Of a stretch of DNA of 64,000 bases, positions 7,724-14,489 are shown one piece after another. The DNA comes from an uncultured Clostridia bacterium (GTDB lineage: Bacteria; Bacillota; Clostridia; Oscillospirales; Butyricicoccaceae): the NCBI GenBank assembly GCA_944381055.1, contig CALWJQ010000097.1, positions 30,605 through 94,604 of the forward strand, in the 5' to 3' direction. The notes under the pieces are model-generated. The model was not told the DNA's origin. It was given only the letters and a program-made list of their open reading frames with translations, and ran no database searches. Numbering within the stretch: the stretch's first letter is position 1; each line of letters opens with the position of its first letter. The position numbers and the translations under genes are program-made.

Positions 7724-8926
7724 TTACAGTCCAAAGGCGCGGCTGAGCGCCCCGACCGCTTTGCTTTTGTTGCACGGGTCAATGGTAAAGGAAATGGAAA
7801 TTTCCGACGTGGTGATCTGATAATACGATATGCCCTCTTCCGCCAGAACGCCAAACACTTTGGCCGCGACGCCGGTGTGCGTCGCCATTCCGACGCCGAC
7901 CACGCTGATCTGGGTGTAACCGCTGCGGATGTCCGGCCTCAGCGCCGACAGCGCAGCGTCCCCTTTGAGCGCGGCGCACAGTTCGCCCGCCTGGCCGTCC
8001 GGACAGCTGAACGAAAACGCGATTTTTTCGCCGACGAGGTTCTGATTGATAATATCCAGGTTGATATGGCTGCGGGCGATCAGACTGAAAACGGCGGCCA
8101 CGCTGCCCGACGCCGTTTCCATGGGCGGAAAGGACACAATGGTGCAGCCGTCCTTGATGCTGATGCCGGTGACAGGCATATCCTCAAACATGATTTTTTC
8201 CTGTGCCATGACCACAGTCCCCTTTCTTTCCGCTTCCAGCGTGCGCCCGAGATAAAGCTCAACGCCGTATTTTTTGGCCAGTTCCACGCATCGGGTTTCC
8301 AGGACGCCGGCGCCGCAGGCCGACATTTCCATCATCTCTTCGTATGAAATGCGCGGCAGCGCGCGCGCGTCCGGATAGAGCCGCGGGTCGACGGTGTAAA
8401 CGGCGTCGACATCGGTGTAAATTTCACACCGGCAGCCGAGCGCCGCGGCCAGCGCCACCGCCGTCGTGTCCGAACCGCCGCGGCCCAGCGTCGTGATGTC
8501 GCCGTCTTCGGTAATGCCCTGGAACCCGGCCGCGACAACGACCTTGCCTTCGTTCAGGCACCGCTCGATGCGGTCGGTCCGCACCTCTTTGATAAAAGCC
8601 CGCGAGTGGACGTCGTTGGTGATAAACCCCGACTGAAAGCCGGTCATCGACACGGCGGCGCAGCCCAGTTTTTGCAGAGCCATCGCCATCAGCGTCACCG
8701 TCTGAATCTCGCCCGTCGACAGCAAAGCGTCCAGTTCACGCTTGTTCGGCGCGTCCGAAATCTGTTCGGCCATGGCGATCAGGCCGTTGGTCGTCTTGCC
8801 CATGGCCGAGCACACGACGACCAGCTCGTGCCCGTCCCTGTGCAGTCCGGCGATGTGCCGGGCGATGGCTTCGATCTTATCGAGCGTCGCCACCGAACTG
8901 CCTCCGTACTTATGAACCATTCTCAT
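7724..8926 (-). CDS. lysC: Aspartate kinase
   Basis: Phosphorylates aspartate at the top of the lysine/threonine/methionine pathway. 400 residues. Amino-acid-kinase domain with KYGGSSV (residues 5-11), FQSGFITNDVHS, GRGGSDTTAVALAAALG and EIYTDVDAVYTVDPR; two C-terminal ACT domains follow (from about 265: DMPVTGISIKDGCTIVSF, and QISVVGVGMATHTGVAAKVF), which usually bind lysine or threonine. Start at ATG 8926, with GGGGAGG 10 bases upstream. First gene of the operon; its leader carries a lysine riboswitch and terminator, so both transcription and enzyme activity are probably feedback-controlled by lysine. Aspartate semialdehyde dehydrogenase is not in the window. Confidence 0.97.
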   Translation of the reverse strand: MRMVHKYGGSSVATLDKIEAIARHIAGLHRDGHELVVVCSAMGKTTNGLIAMAEQISDAPNKRELDALLSTGEIQTVTLMAMALQKLGCAAVSMTGFQSGFITNDVHSRAFIKEVRTDRIERCLNEGKVVVAAGFQGITEDGDITTLGRGGSDTTAVALAAALGCRCEIYTDVDAVYTVDPRLYPDARALPRISYEEMMEMSACGAGVLETRCVELAKKYGVELYLGRTLEAERKGTVVMAQEKIMFEDMPVTGISIKDGCTIVSFPPMETASGSVAAVFSLIARSHINLDIINQNLVGEKIAFSFSCPDGQAGELCAALKGDAALSALRPDIRSGYTQISVVGVGMATHTGVAAKVFGVLAEEGISYYQITTSEISISFTIDPCNKSKAVGALSRAFGL

Positions 8927-8973
8927 GTCCGTTCTGCCTCCCCGGGTCAAAGCCCGTCAAGCTTCTCCCGACG

Positions 8974-9012
8974 AAAAAGGCCGGAAGAGCAGCAGAAATG
9001 CTCTTACCGGCC
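8974..9012 (-). terminator. Riboswitch-controlled terminator in the lysC leader
   Basis: Minus-strand hairpin: GGCCGGTAAGAGCA (9012-8999) pairs with TGCTCTTCCGGCC (8991-8979) with one bulged A, followed by TTTTTCG. It lies between the lysine aptamer and the lysC start, the usual place of an expression-platform terminator. Confidence 0.85.
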
Positions 9013-9034
9013 AAACAGAAATACAGCAAAGTAA

Positions 9035-9192
9035 GATAGCACAACTGCAAATACATTGCAGACAGTCCTGCGGCTGTTCACCGCAGGCCCACCGCCCGCG
9101 CACGCCTGCCCGGGCAGTTCGGCGGATGTGCCTTTCCCCGCCCTCTCAGCCTGCCGGCTCCGGTGGGTACTCATCGTCTCCGCGCCTCTATC
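9035..9192 (-). promoter_or_regulatory. Lysine riboswitch (L-box aptamer)
   Basis: Minus-strand RNA leader matching the L-box layout: GATAGAGGCGCGGAGA near the 5' end, GATGAGTA, then GAGAGGGCGGGGAAAGGC, GCCGAACTG, and the 3' GGACTGTC followed by a small hairpin and GCTATC. GATAG (9192-9188) can pair with CTATC (9039-9035) as P1, as in the B. subtilis lysC leader. Lysine binding is expected to favour the terminator at 8974-9012 and shut off lysC-dapA-dapB-dapH. Confidence 0.92.
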
Positions 9193-9201
9193 AACGGCCT
9201 T

Positions 9202-9230
9202 ATCATATCATGCCCGGGACAAATTGTAAA
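9202..9230 (-). promoter_or_regulatory. Promoter of the lysC-dapABH operon
   Basis: Minus strand TTTACA (9225-9230), 17-bp spacer, TATGAT (9202-9207). Transcription would start about 10 bases before the riboswitch aptamer. Confidence 0.75.
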
Positions 9231-9258
9231 CATCTGCGGCCAAAATTACAATCAAATC

Positions 9259-9286
9259 TTGCAAGTTGCCATGAAACGTGTATAAT
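9259..9286 (+). promoter_or_regulatory. Promoter of the divergent M20 amidohydrolase gene
   Basis: TTGCAA (9259-9264), 16-bp spacer, TATAAT (9281-9286). The -35 boxes of this promoter and of the lysC promoter are only about 30 bp apart back to back, so one bound regulator could influence both, but only the lysC side carries the riboswitch. Confidence 0.72.
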
Positions 9287-9327
9287 CGGATCAGGTTCTT
9301 TATGAAAAATGATCGGAGGACACCCTT

Positions 9328-10437
9328 ATGAAAAACTATATTCAGTACCGCCGGGATCTGCACGCCATCCCCGAAGTCGGCCGCCAGGAACGCAGAACCG
9401 GCCAATATATTGCCAATCATCTGTCCCGGCTCAACTGCCGGCTTGAACGCGTCGTCGAGACGGGCAGCGCCGCTTTTTTTGACAACGGCGCCGGCGACAC
9501 GGTCGCCTTCCGCGCCGACATCGACGCGCTGCCCATCGCCGAAGAAACGGGGCTCGCCTTTGCTTCTTCCAACGGCTGTATGCACGCCTGCGGCCACGAC
9601 GCCCACATGGCCATGCTCCTTTCGCTGGCCGACTATTTAAACGAACATCACTCGGAATACAAGAAAAACATCCTGTTGATCTTCCAGCCTTCGGAAGAGA
9701 CCATTGGCGGCGCAAGGCCCATCTGTGAATCCGGGGTGCTCGACCGCTACCATGTCAGCAAAATCTTCGGCCTGCACGTCTGGCCCAAAGTCAAGGCCGG
9801 CGCGCTCGCATCGCGCCCCGGCCCGCTTATGGCGCAGGCGGCCGAAATGCGCCTGACCGTCCACGGCAAAAGCGCGCACTGCGCCCGCCCCGACCTGGGG
9901 ATCGATGCGCTGGCGGCCATCGCCGATTTGATAGCCGAGCTCAACCGCATCAAGCGCGAAGACATTCCCGCCGGCACCGAATACCTGCTGCACATCGGCA
10001 CCATCAGCGGCGGCGACGCCGGCAATATTGTCTGTGAAACCGCCCAGGCCAAGGGCAGCGTCCGCGCCTTTGACACCGCGGTGTTTGACGAGCTGTGCGG
10101 CAAGGTACGGCAGGCGGCGGCCGCCGCTGATGCCCGCTACGGCACCACAACGGAAGTTTTCTTCAGCCCTGCCTATCCGCCGGTCAACAACGACCCCTCG
10201 CTGTATGCAGAATATCAGGAAGCCATGCGCAGAGCCGGCATTGAACTGCTTACCGCTGACAAAACGGTCATCAGTGAAGATTTTTCGGAATACCAGAAAC
10301 GCGTGCCCGGCGTGTTCGCCTTTTTAGGCCTGGGCGACGTGCCGTCGCTGCACAACAACCGCTTTGATTTTGACGAAGAGCTGATGGAAACCGGCATCCG
10401 GGCCCTTACCGCACTGCTTGACTATTTCGCCAAATAA
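9328..10437 (+). CDS. M20D amidohydrolase, probable N-acetyl-diaminopimelate deacetylase
   Basis: Zinc amidohydrolase of 369 residues with GGAGGA in front of the ATG. M20D landmarks: RRDLHAIPEVG near the N-terminus, FRADIDALPI, the metal-binding MHACGHDAHMAMLL, the acidic pair in QPSEETIGGARPICESG, HVWP, and the dimerisation/lid domain with HGKSAHCARPDLGIDALAA. The subfamily includes hippurate hydrolase, aminoacylases and N-acetyl-diaminopimelate deacetylase (DapL-type, EC 3.5.1.47). Because it sits divergently beside a lysC-dapA-dapB-dapH operon that makes an acetylated intermediate, deacetylation of N-acetyl-LL-diaminopimelate is the best guess. The sequence alone does not separate it from other M20D amidases. 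Confidence 0.8.
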   Translation: MKNYIQYRRDLHAIPEVGRQERRTGQYIANHLSRLNCRLERVVETGSAAFFDNGAGDTVAFRADIDALPIAEETGLAFASSNGCMHACGHDAHMAMLLSLADYLNEHHSEYKKNILLIFQPSEETIGGARPICESGVLDRYHVSKIFGLHVWPKVKAGALASRPGPLMAQAAEMRLTVHGKSAHCARPDLGIDALAAIADLIAELNRIKREDIPAGTEYLLHIGTISGGDAGNIVCETAQAKGSVRAFDTAVFDELCGKVRQAAAAADARYGTTTEVFFSPAYPPVNNDPSLYAEYQEAMRRAGIELLTADKTVISEDFSEYQKRVPGVFAFLGLGDVPSLHNNRFDFDEELMETGIRALTALLDYFAK

Positions 10438-10489
10438 TCCCGCGCAGGCGCGCTTTCCGTGGTTTTTCATAAAAAAAGGAGGTTTCGCC

Positions 10490-10897
10490 GTGGAAAAGAA
10501 AGGTTTTTCCGCCCTGGTTCCCCTTGCGGCCGCGCTGATTCTGGAAATCCTGCCCTATGGCGCGGTCTGCAACTTCGCCCGTCCTGCCGAAGACGGGACC
10601 ATCGGCCGCTTTCGGGTGTTGTATTCCTATTTTGATCTTGTGCCTTTCGGGTACGCCAATTTCGGCCCTTTTCTCACGGCGATCCTCACCTGCGTCATTC
10701 TGGTTCTGACCGTCGCCTGCTGCCTGACTGGAAAGCGGAAAATCCTGCCTGCTGCAAAGGCCCTGCTCTGCGCTGCGATCGTTTTGTCTCTGTGCCCGCT
10801 GCTGCTCGGCGCCGACTTTTTTTCCGTTGTCGGCGCGCTGATCACCGCGTCCCTGGGAGCCGGGCTGTTTCTGCTTTCGCGCGCCGGGACTCCCTGA
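10490..10897 (+). CDS. Small polytopic membrane protein of unknown function
   Basis: A 135-residue protein with about four hydrophobic helices (residues roughly 8-24, 55-75, 83-105, 108-128). Start set at GTG 10490 because AAGGAGG ends 8 bases upstream; the frame remains open to an ATG at 10418 that overlaps the amidohydrolase gene end and has no such site. It lies 52 bp after the M20 gene and may be cotranscribed. I recognise no family; there are no conserved charged motifs inside the helices. The 174 bp after it hold no gene, only the terminator of the opposing operon. Confidence 0.6.
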   Translation: MEKKGFSALVPLAAALILEILPYGAVCNFARPAEDGTIGRFRVLYSYFDLVPFGYANFGPFLTAILTCVILVLTVACCLTGKRKILPAAKALLCAAIVLSLCPLLLGADFFSVVGALITASLGAGLFLLSRAGTP

Positions 10898-11017
10898 TTT
10901 CCTTTCAGGCTGATCTGCGATTTCAGTTTTGGCAGAAACCTGACTGCCGTGCCAAAGCTTTCACGGGTTTTCTCTCTTGGTTTCGTCGTGACTGGTTAGC
11001 TTCTTTCCACCTGCGGG

Positions 11018-11053
11018 CAAAAGAAAAGGGCAGCCGATTTTCTCGGCTGCCCT
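11018..11053 (-). terminator. Terminator of the sigma/anti-sigma operon
   Basis: Stem TCGGCTGCCCT/AGGGCAGCCGA (11043-11053 with 11027-11037, minus-strand order reversed), loop 5 nt, followed on the minus strand by TTTTCTTTTG. It lies 19 bp past the end of the anti-sigma-like gene. Confidence 0.82.
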
Positions 11054-11071
11054 GGCAGGCGTTATTTATTC

Positions 11072-11683
11072 TTATGAATAATTGGTCGGAAAGCTCGAAA
11101 TAATATCTGATTCATCAACCGAAATACCGGAACCATCTCCATTGGTAACAAAATTAAACATATACCCATATTCCGGGTTTCCTGCAAAAAGCGACAGTTC
11201 GCTTTCTGTAAAATAGCCGACAACAACAGTGTAGTATAGTTTTTCGCCTTTTCCTTGATATGCCCAACATTCGGCTGTATAAAGTTTATAGCCCAGTGAA
11301 ATGAGCCGTTGATATTCCACAGTTCGTTCCTCATCTGTTAGTTCGCCAGTCTCTTTGAATATATCAAAAGACAGCAGAAATATTACATTTTTCCCATTAT
11401 ATTTCTCCCGGGCTGCTCTTACTTCACTTGCAAAGTTTACCTCGCCTGGGTAGGGGACAGCATAACTGCCAGACGAATTCGTATGATATTCGCTGATTAC
11501 ACGTCTGCCATCGTAAGTTGTTGGGTTCCAAAAGACGACGCCAACAATCAGCATCAGGCACGCCGCGGCTGCCCCCCATTTTACCCAGACGGGCTTCTTG
11601 GATTTCTTTTTATAATTGAGAGCTTCGTCAATGTACTTGCTGTCCAGCTCGCTCATAGCGTCGGAAAACTTCTTTGCGTTCAT
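11072..11683 (-). CDS. Membrane-anchored anti-sigma-factor-like protein
   Basis: 203 residues with an N-terminal cytoplasmic segment (MNAKKFSDAMSELDSKYIDEAL, typical of small clostridial proteins encoded after ECF sigma genes), one transmembrane helix at about 35-52 (WGAAAACLMLIVGVVFW) and an extracytoplasmic domain of about 150 residues that I do not recognise. Its ATG overlaps the stop of the sigma gene by 4 bases, which suggests translational coupling and stoichiometric production. By position and topology it probably holds the sigma factor until an envelope signal releases it. The pair is visibly AT-richer than its neighbours, which may mean horizontal acquisition. Confidence 0.72.
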   Translation of the reverse strand: MNAKKFSDAMSELDSKYIDEALNYKKKSKKPVWVKWGAAAACLMLIVGVVFWNPTTYDGRRVISEYHTNSSGSYAVPYPGEVNFASEVRAAREKYNGKNVIFLLSFDIFKETGELTDEERTVEYQRLISLGYKLYTAECWAYQGKGEKLYYTVVVGYFTESELSLFAGNPEYGYMFNFVTNGDGSGISVDESDIISSFPTNYS

Positions 11684-12240
11684 ACAAATACCTCTCTTTC
11701 AATCAAGTATTGTTTCATCTTTTCGCGGATACGGGTCAGCCGGACGGAGATGTTTTTCTCCGAAAGCCCCATAAATTCGGCTATGTCCTTGTAGCTGTCG
11801 GCAAACCAATAGCGGCGCATGAAGATAACACGGTTTTCGACGGTCAGCGTGTCCAAAAACTCCCCAATGATACGGGCTAACTCTCTGGCTTCCATTTCGG
11901 CCTCTACTGTCTTGGGGTCTGCTATGCAGGCTTCAATTTCCTCCATAGCAATCGTATAGGCACTTCTTCGTTTGGCTGCTTCCTTTCTCCAATAGGTTTT
12001 GAGTGAAATATTCCGAACGATTTTCACAATGTAGCTGAGCAGCGGGTCAGGGTGTACCGGGGGAATGGCGTTCCATGCGCCTAAGTAAGCGTCGTTGACA
12101 CATTCCTCTGCGTCCTGCCTGCTTCCTACGATGTTGTACGAGAGGTTGTGGCAGATTTTTCCGTATTTCATGTCCAGTTCCCGGATGGCTTGCTGGTCAC
12201 GCTCAAAGAACATTTCTATGATTTTTTCATCGGCTGTCAT
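11680..12240 (-). CDS. ECF-type RNA polymerase sigma factor
   Basis: 186-residue sigma-70 family protein of the extracytoplasmic-function type. Region 2 lies at about residues 10-80 (FFERDQQAIRELDMKYGKICHNLSYNIVGSRQDAEECVNDAYLGAWN; the DAEECVNDAYLGAW box is diagnostic). Region 4 with its helix-turn-helix is at about 120-180 (LTVENRVIFMRRYWFADSYKDIAEFMGLSEKNISVRLTRIREKM). The start at 12240 has GGAGGCGGTGGG directly upstream. Cotranscribed with the anti-sigma-like gene by a 4-base overlap. No target promoter could be defined. The 240 bp upstream contain no gene before the selenoprotein promoter; a GTAGTAT sequence occurs twice there at 12272-12297 region on the minus strand and could belong to an autoregulated promoter. 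Confidence 0.9.
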   Translation of the reverse strand: MTADEKIIEMFFERDQQAIRELDMKYGKICHNLSYNIVGSRQDAEECVNDAYLGAWNAIPPVHPDPLLSYIVKIVRNISLKTYWRKEAAKRRSAYTIAMEEIEACIADPKTVEAEMEARELARIIGEFLDTLTVENRVIFMRRYWFADSYKDIAEFMGLSEKNISVRLTRIREKMKQYLIEREVFV

Positions 12241-12410
12241 CCCACCGCCTCCTTTCCGGCTTCACCTATATACTACGGTTTTCGCGGCGAATACTACATC
12301 AAATCCAAAAATTTTTCATTCTGCATCATTGCCGGCTTTCCCTGATTGGTCAAACCGACGGAGTTTGGGCCATCACTGCCATCCTGCACAAGGGGCCTCG
12401 GGGAGCGCGC

Positions 12411-12439
12411 TTGACAGATTCATCTAAATAAACTATAAT
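12411..12439 (+). promoter_or_regulatory. Consensus promoter of the glutaredoxin-like selenoprotein gene
   Basis: TTGACA (12411-12416), 17-bp spacer, TATAAT (12434-12439): perfect consensus in both boxes. It is 43 bp upstream of the ATG at 12482 and shows that the TGA-containing frame is embedded in a well-formed transcription unit. Confidence 0.9.
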
Positions 12440-12481
12440 TATAGAAACAGTTATTATGAATCCGGATATCAGGAGGCGCTT

Positions 12482-12772
12482 ATGCATAAAGTAGTCTTGT
12501 ACAGCAACCCGCACTGAGGGGGCTGCGGACCGGTCAAAGAGGTTCTTTGCCAGAATAACGTCAAATACGCCATTGTCGACATCACGTCCGGCATCACGCC
12601 GCTGCGGTCGTTTCTGAAAATCCGCGATACGTCAGATACACATGCCGCCGCCCGTGAAAAGCACACCATTGGCCTGCCCACACTGGTGATCGACGACGAA
12701 ATCTTTATCCCCTCGCCCGATCAGACGCAGGAACTGATCGACAAATACGGACTGAAAGACTCTGCCAATTAA
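12482..12772 (+). CDS. Glutaredoxin-like selenoprotein with in-frame TGA (Sec) codon
   Basis: Reading from ATG 12482 (AGGAGG at 12471-12476) gives MHKVVLYSNPH, then TGA at 12515-12517, then GGCGPVKEVLC and an open frame to TAA at 12770-12772, 96 residues if the TGA is read as selenocysteine (residue 12). The protein resembles the glutaredoxin-related COG4545 family: beta strand and Cys motif first, then DITSGITPLRSFLKIRDTSD, and IGLPTLVIDDEIFI with the cis-Pro. The TGA falls exactly where the first redox Cys of CxxC should be, giving U-G-G-C. A stem-loop with a GG apical loop follows 23 bases downstream. Promoter, ribosome-binding site and terminator are intact, and no in-frame restart follows the TGA. 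Gene finders that stop at TGA will miss it. The alternative is a nonsense mutation. SelA/SelB genes are not in the window. Confidence 0.82.
12518..12551 (+). promoter_or_regulatory. Candidate bacterial SECIS hairpin
   Basis: Downstream of the TGA, CAAAGA (12535-12540) pairs with TCTTTG (12544-12549), extended by GG (12532-12533) with CC (12550-12551) across a bulged U; the apical loop is GGU (12541-12543). An unpaired G in the apex 16-37 nt after UGA is what SelB-recognised bacterial SECIS elements show; here the distance is 23 nt. Folding was done by eye. Confidence 0.6.
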
Positions 12773-12777
12773 GCGGC

Positions 12778-12811
12778 AAACGCCTCCGGCCATGCGGCCG
12801 GAGGCGTTTTT
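12778..12811 (+). terminator. Terminator of the selenoprotein gene
   Basis: Stem AAACGCCTCCGGCC (12778-12791) with GGCCGGAGGCGTTT (12796-12809), loop ATGC, followed by TT. It begins 5 bp after the TAA; the A-run on the left lets it also serve the opposing permease gene. Confidence 0.85.
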
Positions 12812-12835
12812 CATCTTTTTCCCTCTTTCCGCCGA

Positions 12836-13942
12836 TTAAAGCAGCCAGAGCGGGATGAGGAACAACAGGTTAAAAAGGGTAAAAACCAGCAAATAACGCT
12901 GCCTGCGCTGCGGATACTGCCCCGCGATCTGCTTATAGGAAATCAGGCTGGCCATCGATGCGATGAGCGTCCCCAGGCCGCCGACATTGGTTCCGACGAT
13001 GAGCTGCGGGATGTTATCGGTGTACCCCGACAGAAGCATGGCGGCCGGCACATTGCTGATGACCTGGCTGCTGAGGATGGCCGCCGTTTTTTCATGGCCG
13101 TCGAGCAGCGAAATCATCAGCCCGCGCACGCTTTCAATGCGGTTTAAGTTGCCGGTGAACACAAAGAAAAACACAAAGGTCAGAAGCAGCGCGTAGTCTG
13201 CCCGCAGAAACAGGCGTCTGTCCGACAAGAGCACGCCGGCCGCCACGGCGGCGAGCAGCACGGCGTGCGGCAGCACGCCGGCGACGGTCAGCAGGCACAG
13301 CGCAAACAGCGCGGCGTACAGGGCGACCTTCGCCTTTTCCGGGGGACGCGGCCGCCCCAGCGACACTCCATGCGCCGGCTGCCGGCACCCCGCCAGAATA
13401 CAAACGGCCAGCAGCGCGGCCGAAACCGCTGTATAAGGCAGCATCAGGGCCAGAAACTGCACAAGCCCCATGCCGGACAGCGAAAACAGGTAGAGGTTCT
13501 GCGGGTTGCCGATGGGCGTCAGCATACTGCCCAGGTTGGCGGCAATGGTCATCAGCACGACGATATAGCACACCCCGCCGCTCAGCCCGGCCATTTCCAG
13601 AATCATAATGCCAAAGGGGACAAAGGTGATAAGCGCCACGTCGTTTGTGATCAACATGCTGCTGAAAAAGCACAGGAACACCAGCACAAAGGCAATGCCC
13701 CTGCCGCTTTTAACCCGCTGCAGCAGCTGCCCGCCTGCGATTTGAAACAGGCCCTGTCCCCGCAGCCCCTCGACAATGAGCATGAGGCACAAAAGCAAAG
13801 CCAGCGTTTCAAAATCGATGTACCCCAAATATTCCCCGTCGGGCGGCACCGCCAGGCAGGACAGCGCCGCCAGCACCAGCGAAACGCTCAGAACAACGTC
13901 TTTTTTGAAAAGGCGCACGGCGGCGCCCCATCCCCGCTTCAA
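12836..13942 (-). CDS. Anion permease of the ArsB/SLC13-type ion-transporter superfamily
   Basis: A 368-residue inner-membrane transporter with about ten hydrophobic helices. Superfamily landmarks: SSMLITNDVALITFVPFGI in the first half (NDVAL motif), the re-entrant-loop sequence ANLGSMLTPIGNPQNLY, and the second-half counterpart SSQVISNVPAAMLLSGY plus GTNVGGLGTLIASMASL. Substrate could be a di- or tricarboxylate, or another anion; the sequence does not decide. Start set at TTG 13942, which has GGGGAG 9 bases upstream; the frame is open further (to 14209) but that stretch is the 3' half of the RNase P RNA gene and is not coding. The nearby selenoprotein gene is convergent with it. Confidence 0.82.
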   Translation of the reverse strand: MKRGWGAAVRLFKKDVVLSVSLVLAALSCLAVPPDGEYLGYIDFETLALLLCLMLIVEGLRGQGLFQIAGGQLLQRVKSGRGIAFVLVFLCFFSSMLITNDVALITFVPFGIMILEMAGLSGGVCYIVVLMTIAANLGSMLTPIGNPQNLYLFSLSGMGLVQFLALMLPYTAVSAALLAVCILAGCRQPAHGVSLGRPRPPEKAKVALYAALFALCLLTVAGVLPHAVLLAAVAAGVLLSDRRLFLRADYALLLTFVFFFVFTGNLNRIESVRGLMISLLDGHEKTAAILSSQVISNVPAAMLLSGYTDNIPQLIVGTNVGGLGTLIASMASLISYKQIAGQYPQRRQRYLLVFTLFNLLFLIPLWLL

Positions 13943-13970
13943 AACAACCGACTCCCCTTTTCCGACTGTA

Positions 13971-14002
13971 AAACAGGCGAAAATCCGAGGATTTTCGCCT
14001 GA
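13971..14002 (-). terminator. Terminator of rnpB
   Basis: Minus-strand stem CAGGCGAAAATCC / GGATTTTTCGCCTG (13974-13987 with 13990-14002), short loop, one extra A in one arm, followed by TTTTACAG. Immediately after the RNase P RNA 3' end. Confidence 0.75.
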
Positions 14003-14005
14003 ACG

Positions 14006-14362
14006 CAAGCAAGCCTGTAAGCCGGGTTCTGTTAAAAACAGCCATCTGTCTGGGTCGCGCGTCGCCGCGCGCCTCAAGCCACCCTTTTGGGGAACGGGCC
14101 GAGCAAGCCCTGCGCCATGCGCTGTTCCCGCTTGATGTTGCTTCGGATAGAGTTTACAGGTGCCCATTGTCACCAATGGGTTCAGTGAGCTCTTACCTCG
14201 CTTTTCCACCCTTACCCCGGCACAGGGCCGAGGCGGTATATTTCTGTTGCACTTGTCCTAAAGTCGCCTTTGGCGGACGTTATCCGCTATCCTGCTCTGT
14301 GAAGCCCGGACTTTCCTCCCACGCAGCCTTACGCTGCGCAGGCGGCTGTTCCGCTTACTTGC
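14006..14362 (-). ncRNA. rnpB: RNase P RNA, bacterial class A
   Basis: Catalytic RNA that matures tRNA 5' ends. On the minus strand the 5' part contains the universal GAGGAAAGTCCGGGCTTC block with GCAGGATAGCGGATAACGTCC after it, and the 3' part ends with ACAGAACCCGGCTTACAG, the conserved P4-strand/3' region. The ends can pair as P1: GCAAGTAAGC (14362-14353) with GCTTGCTTGC (14015-14006), giving about 357 nt. Its promoter and terminator are both visible. Ends are estimated from P1. Confidence 0.95.
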
Positions 14363-14368
14363 CCTATG

Positions 14369-14398
14369 ATTATACCCGCAAACCCGCAGGTCTGTCAA
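14369..14398 (-). promoter_or_regulatory. Promoter of rnpB
   Basis: Minus strand TTGACA (14393-14398), 18-bp spacer, TATAAT (14369-14374), placing the start close to the P1 stem of RNase P RNA. Confidence 0.85.
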
Positions 14399-14428
14399 CA
14401 GAGCCCTGCCTTTTCGCCGCAAAACCCT

Positions 14429-14456
14429 TTGACAAGCGCGCAAATTGCGGTACAAT
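14429..14456 (+). promoter_or_regulatory. Promoter of murD
   Basis: TTGACA (14429-14434), 16-bp spacer, TACAAT (14451-14456), 33 bp before the murD ATG. Back to back with the rnpB promoter. Confidence 0.78.
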
Positions 14457-14489
14457 AAGAGGTGAAAATCCTACCAAGGGAGCTTTGCA

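Noticed and set aside
12482..12772. Possibility that the TGA is an ordinary nonsense mutation or sequencing error in a dead gene
   Set aside because: The stop falls exactly on the redox Cys codon, promoter and ribosome-binding site are consensus quality, the downstream frame is intact and well conserved by eye, and a hairpin with the right placement follows. Not strictly excluded.
13943..14209. N-terminal extension of the anion permease frame, and short plus-strand frames with CKPGSV in the same place
   Set aside because: This stretch is the 3' half of the RNase P RNA gene; the CKPGSV-type peptide is a well-known mistranslation of rnpB. The permease begins at TTG 13942 behind a ribosome-binding site.
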